This document shows, one piece after another, positions 58,053 to 64,000 of a stretch of DNA of 64,000 bases (position 1 is the first letter of the stretch; each line of letters starts with the position of its first letter). A program made the translations under genes and the position numbers. The notes under the pieces were generated by a model. It did no database searches, had not been told where the DNA came from, and saw only the letters and a program-made list of their open reading frames with translations. Source of the stretch: SIG435 sp045530725 (lineage in GTDB: Bacteria > Bacillota > Clostridia > UMGS1810); assembly GCA_045530725.1 (NCBI GenBank), contig JAZSCT010000038.1, positions 1 through 64,000 on the forward strand. Reading direction: 5' to 3'.

Positions 58053-58823
58053 CTATTTAACCCTGCTTATCATTCCCCTCGATATTCCTGTTAGCCTTTC
58101 TAATTGTCGAATTGTTATTTGAGTTTTTTCTTTTATTAATGATATGTATTTATCTCTTTCCTCTTTCTTCATAGTTGATAGTTCACAGATATCATTGTTT
58201 TTTAAAATCATTTTTATTTTCTTCTTCGCTTGTTCGTCTGTCAATCGTTTTCTTTCAGGGATAGAAAAATAATCTTCATCATCTATTTTGTGAAAATCTA
58301 TAAATTCTTTTATTGCTTTATTTTTTTCTTCAAAAAACTTTTCAAGCAAAAAATTTATATCCGTTATTCCTTTTCTATTTTGCTGAATATAATCACAATA
58401 ACTACTCCATTGATAGTCTTTAAGTTTTTCTACTAACCCTGCTTTAACGGGATTTTTATGTATATATCTTATAAGTGAAAAATAATATTTTTCATCTTCA
58501 ATTGGTTCACTTTTGTATCTGTTTCCAATTAATGTGCCACTTCTTTGATATTTATAATTAAACCATTGAACATACCTTGTTAGGATGCTATGCATTATCT
58601 TTTTTATATCTCCACTTTCTTTTTCTTTTATAAATAAATGCACATGATTTGTCATTAAGCAATATGCATAGATTTCAAAGGTTTTACTTTCTTTCACAAT
58701 TTCTATTATATTTATCATTTTTTTATAGTCGTTAGATTCTTCAAAGATATTTTGTCTGTTTATCCCTCTGAAAATAATATGGTATAACCCTGTTTGGCTT
58801 ATTATCCTTGGTGGTCTGCTCAT
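58053..58823 (-). CDS. REP-associated tyrosine transposase (RAYT, TnpA-REP)
   Basis: A 256-residue Y1 (HUH) transposase related to IS200/IS605 TnpA. The HUH motif is T-N-H-V-H-L-F at about residues 58-64, and the catalytic Tyr lies in the Y-Y-F-S-L-I-R-Y-I-H-K-N-P-V segment near 114. The C terminus has a helix-turn-helix-like tail (I-R-Q-L-E-R-L-T-G-I-S-R-G). Such single-copy enzymes are linked to short palindromes (REPs), which flank this gene on both sides. ATG 58823 follows GGGGTG by six bases. Confidence 0.92.
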   Translation of the reverse strand: MSRPPRIISQTGLYHIIFRGINRQNIFEESNDYKKMINIIEIVKESKTFEIYAYCLMTNHVHLFIKEKESGDIKKIMHSILTRYVQWFNYKYQRSGTLIGNRYKSEPIEDEKYYFSLIRYIHKNPVKAGLVEKLKDYQWSSYCDYIQQNRKGITDINFLLEKFFEEKNKAIKEFIDFHKIDDEDYFSIPERKRLTDEQAKKKIKMILKNNDICELSTMKKEERDKYISLIKEKTQITIRQLERLTGISRGMISRVK

Positions 58824-58841
58824 ATTAATCACCCCAATAGT

Positions 58842-58870
58842 GTTATACCATATCCTATTTTATTTGTCAA
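58842..58870 (-). promoter_or_regulatory. Promoter of the RAYT gene
   Basis: TTGACA (58865-58870) and TATAAC (58842-58847) on the minus strand, 17 bases apart; the -35 box lies next to a REP-like element. Confidence 0.7.
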
Positions 58871-58879
58871 TTAATTTTT

Positions 58880-58929
58880 GTGACATAATGGCACGTCCCT
58901 ATGTCACCGCCTATGTCACACTATGTCAC
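58880..58929. repeat. REP-like elements upstream of the RAYT gene
   Basis: GTGACATAATGGCACGTCCCTATGTCAC (58880-58907, split here as GTGACATAATGGCA plus CGTCCCTATGTCAC) is inverted relative to the elements at 57990-58051. Half-copies CTATGTCACACTATGTCACA follow. The stretch 58930-59040 shows nothing else. Confidence 0.8.
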
Positions 58930-59040
58930 ATAACTAACTGCACCGGAGGCTTTAATAAACTTTTCAATTTTTAATACTATGTCATTTGGATATGCCACAA
59001 CAAAACAAAGAAATATACCTCCTTCCTTTTGCATACAAAA

Positions 59041-59073
59041 AAGAAACCCACTTTTTAAAAAAGTGGGTTTCTT
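59041..59073 (-). terminator. Terminator of rpoBC
   Basis: AAGAAACCCACTTTTT pairs with AAAAAGTGGGTTTCTT. It lies 15 bases after the rpoC stop codon. Confidence 0.85.
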
Positions 59074-59087
59074 AATAAATTTACCTA

Positions 59088-62000
59088 TTATTGATTTTCA
59101 GTAATATCAGTCTGAACTATAGGTGTAACAACTTCGATGTTCTGATACTCTTTCATACCGGTACCTGCAGGAATAAGTTTACCGATAATAACATTTTCCT
59201 TAAGACCGATAAGCGGATCCTTCTTACCTTTGATTGCTGCTTCTGTAAGAACTCTTGTTGTTTCCTGGAAAGAAGCGGCTGAAAGGAATGAATCTGTAGC
59301 AAGAGCAGTCTTTGTGATACCGAGAAGGATAGGTGTACATTGTGGCAATTCGCCGCCCTTATCCTGAATCTTTTTGCATACATCAACATACTCTGACTTA
59401 TCCACCATAGATCCGATGATAAGATTACTGTCACCCGGTTCTTCAACTCTTAGTTTTCTCATCATCTGTCTTACGATGATTTCGATATGCTTATCGTTGA
59501 TATCGATACCCTGGAGACGGTAAACTCTCTGTACTTCCTGGATGAGATACTGCTGAACTGCATCAGGTCCTTTGATTCTAAGTAAATCATGTGGATAGAT
59601 GGAACCTTCAGTAAGTTCATCACCGGCAGAAAGTGTAACCCCGTTTGAAATCTTGATTCTTGAACCGTATGGGATGAGATATGTCATTGATTCGCCTGTT
59701 TCCTGGTTTGTAACAACGATTTCTCTCTTTGTCTTTGTTTCAACAATCTCTGCAACACCGTCAATATCGGTAATAATTGCAAGACCCTTTGGTCTTCTTG
59801 CTTCGAAAAGTTCTTCAACTCTTGGAAGACCCTGTGTGATGTCATCGCCGGCGATACCACCGGAGTGGAATGTTCTCATTGTAAGCTGTGTACCCGGTTC
59901 ACCGATGGACTGTGCAGCGATAATACCAACTGCTTCACCAACGTTAACAAGTGTACCTGATGAAAGGTTTGAACCGTAACACTTAGCACAAACACCGATC
60001 TTTGAATCACAGGTGAGAATAGATCTGATTTTGGCTTCTTTGATACCTGCTTTCACAACCAGATTTGCTTCTGCTTCACCCATAAGTTGATCCTTCTTAA
60101 CGATAACTTCGCCTGTTTCAGGATGAATGATATCTTCAAAGGAGGTTCTTCCTACAAGTCTATCCTTGAATCCTTCGATTACTTCGTTGCCGTCCTTGAT
60201 ATCTTTGACAACAAGATAATTGTTTGTACAACAGTCATCTTCTCTGATGATAAGATCCTGTGATACGTCAACAAGTCTTCTTGTAAGGTAACCTGAATCG
60301 GCAGTTCTCAAGGCTGTATCGGTAAGACCTTTACGTGCACCGTGAGATGAAATAAAGTATTCCTGAACGTTAAGACCTTCACGGAAGTTGGCCTTGATAG
60401 GCACTTCCACAGTTTTACCCTGTGTATCCGCCATAAGTCCACGCATACCTGCAAGCTGTCTGATCTGGTCGATACTACCACGGGCACCTGATGTAGCCAT
60501 CATGTTGATTGGGTTAAATTCATCAAGGTTTGCCTTAAGTGCATCAGTAACAGAATCTGTAGCCTTTGCCCATTCTTTGACAACTGCTGTGTATCTTTCT
60601 TCTTCAGAAAGGAGACCTCTTCTGTAAAGAGCAGTAATCTTGTCAATTTGTTTCTGTGCGTCATTAAGAATCTGTGGTTTTGCTTCAGGGATTTCCATAT
60701 CGGATACACTGATTGTAAGAGCACCCTTTGTAGAATACTTAAATCCCATTGCTTTGATATAGTCAAGAACTGTAGCAGTTTCGGTTGCACCGTGGAACTT
60801 GATACAGTTGTCGATGATTTTCCCAAGACCTTTTTTGTCTGCAACAAATGAGATTTCAAGGTCAAATTCGTTACCCGGAATGCTACGATCTACAAATCCC
60901 AGATCCTGAGGAATCTTTTCGTTGAAGATCATTCTTCCTACTGTGGTTTCTACAAGGCCTTCCTTCATTTCGCCATTGATTTCTTTCTTGATAAGAACCT
61001 TGACCGGCGCATGGAGACCTACTGCACCTGCATTGTATGCCTGAATTGCTTCATTGTAGTCCACAAATGCTTTGCCTTCACCCACTTCACCTGCGAAACA
61101 TCCTTCTTCGGTAAACTGAGCGGCTTTTTTGCCCTGTGCTTCAAGTTCTTCATTGATGAACTTAAGTCCCTTATGACCGTTTTCATTTGACAGGTAAGTT
61201 ACTTTGTCACCAACATTGAATCCTGTATCACCGGGGTCTGTGATTTTTACTTTCTTTGCTTTTACTATAGTAAGATAGTAACTACCAAGTACCATATCCT
61301 GTGTAGGAACGGTCACAGGTTTACCATCCTGAGGTTTTAAGAGGTTGTTTGCAGAAAGCATAAGGAATCTTGCTTCTGCCTGTGCTTCAGGTGAAAGTGG
61401 CACGTGAATAGCCATCTGGTCACCGTCGAAGTCAGCGTTGAATGCACTACATACCAACGGATGGAGTTTAAGCGCTCTTCCTTCTACAAGGATTGGTTCA
61501 AATGCCTGAATACCAAGTCTGTGAAGTGTAGGAGCACGGTTGAGAAGAACAGGATGATCCTTGATTACTTCTTCAAGCATATCCCATACTTCAGGACGAA
61601 CTCTTTCTACCATTCTCTTTGCGCTCTTGATGTTGTGACAGAATCCGTCACCAACAAGTTTTTTCATTACAAATGGTTTGAAAAGTTCAAGAGCCATTTC
61701 CTTAGGCAAACCGCACTGATAGATCTTAAGTTCAGGTCCTACAACGATAACGGAACGTCCTGAATAGTCAACACGCTTACCGAGAAGGTTCTGTCTGAAT
61801 CTACCCTGCTTACCTTTGAGAAGATCGGAAAGAGACTTAAGAGGTCTGTTTCCAGGTCCTGTAACAGGTCTGCCACGTCTGCCGTTGTCAATAAGAGCAT
61901 CTACTGCTTCCTGAAGCATTCTCTTTTCGTTTCTTACGATGATGTCAGGTGCTTCAAGTTCCAGAAGACGTTTGAGACGGTTGTTTCTGTTGATAACACG

Positions 62001-62771
62001 TCTGTAAAGGTCGTTAAGGTCACTTGTAGCAAATCTTCCGCCATCAAGCTGAACCATAGGACGAAGATCAGGTGGAATAACCGGAACAACATCCATTATC
62101 ATCCATTCAGGTTTGTTCTTGGAGATTCTGAAGGCTTCAACAACTTCCAGTCTTTTTGCAATTTTTAATTTCTTCTGTCCCTGTGACTCATTGAGTTCTT
62201 CTTTGAGTTCTGCAGAGAGTTTCTCAAGGTCAATTTTCTGCAGAAGTTTCTTGATTGCTTCTGCACCCATACCTGCATCAAATCTGTTTTCACCGTATTT
62301 TTCTACAGTATCTCTGTATTCCTTTTCGGTAAGAACCTGTTTTTCCATAAGGTTTGTCTTACCCGGATCTACAACAACATATGCTGCAAAGTAAAGGATT
62401 CTTTCCAATGATCTTGGAGACATATCAAGGATAAGACCCATTCTTGAAGGGATACCCTTGAAGTACCAGATGTGAGATACAGGTGCTGCGAGTTCGATGT
62501 GGCCCATTCTTTCTCTTCTTACCTTTGCACGGGTAACTTCTACACCACAACGGTCACAGACAATACCTTTGTATCTGATTCTCTTATATTTTCCGCAGAA
62601 ACACTCCCAGTCCTTCTGTGGTCCGAATATCTTTTCACAGAAGAGACCGTCTCTTTCAGGCTTAAGTGTTCTGTAGTTGATGGTTTCAGGCTTTCTTACT
62701 TCGCCTCTGGACCATTCTCTGATTTTTTCCGGAGAAGCCAATCCGATTCTTATTGATTCATATTCATTCAT
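59088..62771 (-). CDS. rpoC: RNA polymerase beta' subunit
   Basis: A complete 1227-residue beta' subunit. The N-terminal zinc ribbon is C-F-C-G-K and C-D-R-C-G at about residues 57-76, the catalytic loop N-A-D-F-D-G-D is at about residue 450, and the second zinc site (C-D-S-K-I-G-V-C-A-K-C-Y-G) is near 885. The size is standard for Firmicutes. It starts 18 bases after rpoB, with GGGGAGTG before the ATG. Its position against the repeat-rich patch may protect neither side. Confidence 0.97.
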   Translation of the reverse strand: MNEYESIRIGLASPEKIREWSRGEVRKPETINYRTLKPERDGLFCEKIFGPQKDWECFCGKYKRIRYKGIVCDRCGVEVTRAKVRRERMGHIELAAPVSHIWYFKGIPSRMGLILDMSPRSLERILYFAAYVVVDPGKTNLMEKQVLTEKEYRDTVEKYGENRFDAGMGAEAIKKLLQKIDLEKLSAELKEELNESQGQKKLKIAKRLEVVEAFRISKNKPEWMIMDVVPVIPPDLRPMVQLDGGRFATSDLNDLYRRVINRNNRLKRLLELEAPDIIVRNEKRMLQEAVDALIDNGRRGRPVTGPGNRPLKSLSDLLKGKQGRFRQNLLGKRVDYSGRSVIVVGPELKIYQCGLPKEMALELFKPFVMKKLVGDGFCHNIKSAKRMVERVRPEVWDMLEEVIKDHPVLLNRAPTLHRLGIQAFEPILVEGRALKLHPLVCSAFNADFDGDQMAIHVPLSPEAQAEARFLMLSANNLLKPQDGKPVTVPTQDMVLGSYYLTIVKAKKVKITDPGDTGFNVGDKVTYLSNENGHKGLKFINEELEAQGKKAAQFTEEGCFAGEVGEGKAFVDYNEAIQAYNAGAVGLHAPVKVLIKKEINGEMKEGLVETTVGRMIFNEKIPQDLGFVDRSIPGNEFDLEISFVADKKGLGKIIDNCIKFHGATETATVLDYIKAMGFKYSTKGALTISVSDMEIPEAKPQILNDAQKQIDKITALYRRGLLSEEERYTAVVKEWAKATDSVTDALKANLDEFNPINMMATSGARGSIDQIRQLAGMRGLMADTQGKTVEVPIKANFREGLNVQEYFISSHGARKGLTDTALRTADSGYLTRRLVDVSQDLIIREDDCCTNNYLVVKDIKDGNEVIEGFKDRLVGRTSFEDIIHPETGEVIVKKDQLMGEAEANLVVKAGIKEAKIRSILTCDSKIGVCAKCYGSNLSSGTLVNVGEAVGIIAAQSIGEPGTQLTMRTFHSGGIAGDDITQGLPRVEELFEARRPKGLAIITDIDGVAEIVETKTKREIVVTNQETGESMTYLIPYGSRIKISNGVTLSAGDELTEGSIYPHDLLRIKGPDAVQQYLIQEVQRVYRLQGIDINDKHIEIIVRQMMRKLRVEEPGDSNLIIGSMVDKSEYVDVCKKIQDKGGELPQCTPILLGITKTALATDSFLSAASFQETTRVLTEAAIKGKKDPLIGLKENVIIGKLIPAGTGMKEYQNIEVVTPIVQTDITENQ

Positions 62772-62789
62772 TACCGGTCACTCCCCTTT

Positions 62790-64000
62790 CTAAAACATAT
62801 CACTATCGTCAAAGTCGTCGCCGCTTATAGCGTCATCAAGGCTTGACAATTCATCGATATCCAACAAATCCAAATCTTCGCTTACTTCTTTTGCAAATCC
62901 TGATTCTGAAAGTTCATTGAAGAGACTGTCAGTAATATCGTCCATTTCTTCTTCAGAAACATCTTCGAAATCTTCAGTTTCTTCAGTTTCTTCTATTTCA
63001 GGTTCTTCCTTAGGCTCTGCTTCCAATGCATCGATGATATCATCATCGTCAGCAATGTTGATTCTTAATGTTGATGTATCGTCATCGTCATCAATTTCCT
63101 TGAGTTCGATTTCATTATCAAATCCGTCAAGAACCTTAACATCAAGTGCCAGACTCTGGAGTTCTTTGATAAGAACCTTAAATGATTCAGGCACACCCGG
63201 CTTTGGAACATTTTCGCCTTTGACGATTGCTTCGTAAGTCTTCACTCTGCCTGCAACATCGTCAGATTTTACAGTAAGGATTTCCTGAAGTGTATAGGCT
63301 GAACCATACGCTTCAAGTGCCCAAACTTCCATTTCACCGAATCTCTGTCCACCAAACTGTGCTTTACCACCGAGAGGCTGCTGAGTTACAAGTGAGTATG
63401 GGCCTGTGCTTCTTGCATGAATCTTATCATCAACAAGGTGATGGAGTTTAAGATAATGCATATATCCGACTGTTACCGGACTGTCAAAAGGTTCACCGGT
63501 TCTGCCGTCGTAGAGGATAGTCTTACCGTCTTCGCTCTTACCTGCAAGACGAAGTGTTTCCTGAATATCTTCTTCAGTTGCACCGTCAAATACAGGTGTA
63601 GCAATCTTCCAGCCAAGTGCTTTTGCCGCATAACCAAGATGCACTTCAAGTACCTGACCGATATTCATACGTGAAGGTACGCCCAGAGGGTTAAGAACGA
63701 TCTGAAGCGGTGTACCGTCAGGAAGGAATGGCATATCTTCTTCAGGAAGAATTCTTGATACGACACCCTTGTTACCGTGACGACCCGCCATCTTGTCACC
63801 TACAGAGATCTTTCTCTTCTGTGCGATATAACATCTTACAAGTTGATTTACTCCCGGAGGAAGTTCGTCGCCGTTTTCTCTTGTGAATACTTTTACATCA
63901 ACAATGATACCGTTTTCACCGTGAGGAACTCTTAAGGAAGTATCTCTTACTTCTCTTGCCTTCTCACCGAAGATTGCACGAAGGAGTCTTTCTTCTGCAC
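62790..64000 (-). CDS. rpoB: RNA polymerase beta subunit, C-terminal part
   Basis: The frame is open from the right edge to the stop at 62790, giving about 403 residues of the beta C-terminal region. R-K-I-S-V-G-D-K-M-A-G-R-H-G-N-K-G-V is the universal active-site region near the binding of the nucleotides, and G-G-Q-R-F-G-E-M-E-V-W-A-L-E-A-Y-G is near the clamp. After the usual end (about D-G-F-D-N-E-I-E-L) the protein continues for about 100 acidic residues. The start of the gene lies beyond the window. Confidence 0.97.
   Translation of the reverse strand, partial: AEERLLRAIFGEKAREVRDTSLRVPHGENGIIVDVKVFTRENGDELPPGVNQLVRCYIAQKRKISVGDKMAGRHGNKGVVSRILPEEDMPFLPDGTPLQIVLNPLGVPSRMNIGQVLEVHLGYAAKALGWKIATPVFDGATEEDIQETLRLAGKSEDGKTILYDGRTGEPFDSPVTVGYMHYLKLHHLVDDKIHARSTGPYSLVTQQPLGGKAQFGGQRFGEMEVWALEAYGSAYTLQEILTVKSDDVAGRVKTYEAIVKGENVPKPGVPESFKVLIKELQSLALDVKVLDGFDNEIELKEIDDDDDTSTLRINIADDDDIIDALEAEPKEEPEIEETEETEDFEDVSEEEMDDITDSLFNELSESGFAKEVSEDLDLLDIDELSSLDDAISGDDFDDSDMF

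Overview
This window looks like chromosome of a low-GC, anaerobic, endospore-forming Firmicute of class Clostridia. The evidence is the sporulation and germination genes (yabP, yabQ, divIC, sleB-ypeB, a gerA-type operon, ytfJ/gerW), the ferredoxin-linked enzymes (a four-subunit 2-oxoacid:ferredoxin oxidoreductase and NfnAB), the Na+-pumping decarboxylase genes, and consensus TTGACA/TATAAT promoters. I cannot name a genus from the sequence. Most genes lie on the minus strand in compact operons with AGGAGG-type ribosome binding sites.

Layout, left to right. 1-4650: a small Cys-rich protein, a VOC protein, and a hexuronate (galacturonate) operon of uxaB, uxaA and a KDPG aldolase fused to a VOC domain. 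4853-9839: a MATE exporter, nfnAB and a D-2-hydroxyacid dehydrogenase. 9984-11057: mnmA. 11878-17535: an operon for a 2-oxoacid:ferredoxin oxidoreductase (delta-alpha-beta-gamma), an XRE-cupin regulator, an acyl-CoA synthetase and a LytTR protein. 17620-24027: a P-loop ATPase, ilvE, a TIM-barrel/acyl-CoA-ligase fusion, a LeuA-like protein that has lost its metal ligands, and an amidohydrolase. 24106-27028: a small membrane protein behind paired direct repeats, a long-chain acyl-CoA synthetase and a DUF1836 protein. 27196-30870: S1 protein, divIC, yabQ, yabP, then sleB and ypeB. 31699-36718: a biotin-dependent Na+ decarboxylase/transcarboxylase operon. 36972-42226: rluB, a D,D-carboxypeptidase, ytfJ, DUF2953, scpB, scpA and an M50 protease. 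42382-46457: a germinant receptor operon with a fourth, 53-residue membrane gene and a sigma-G-like promoter. 46510-50112: serA, serC and DUF1015. 50135-53985: rlmH, dinB, an ABC-F ATPase and a Cys-rich protein. 54090-56595: a TepA-like protease and a phosphosugar mutase. 56716-57151: three tRNAs. 57222-58929: a repeat-rich patch with a RAYT transposase. 59088-64000: rpoC and the 3' part of rpoB.

The least ordinary content lies between the housekeeping genes. Three loci (11.1-11.6 kb, 31.0-31.6 kb, 57.3-57.8 kb) carry the same cassette: a promoter; an RNA leader whose predicted 5' end starts exactly at a long multi-tier stem; a conserved single-stranded motif; a terminator-like hairpin (UUCG-capped in most copies); and a 93-residue small protein. 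A truncated fourth copy sits at 57.8 kb. The stems differ completely in sequence but share one architecture, which is the pattern expected of a conserved structured RNA. Two cassettes end in near-perfect 43-45 bp palindromes sharing a GGGAC core, which loosely recalls the palindromes flanking the RAYT gene. A 92-bp sequence is repeated without mismatch 27 kb apart.
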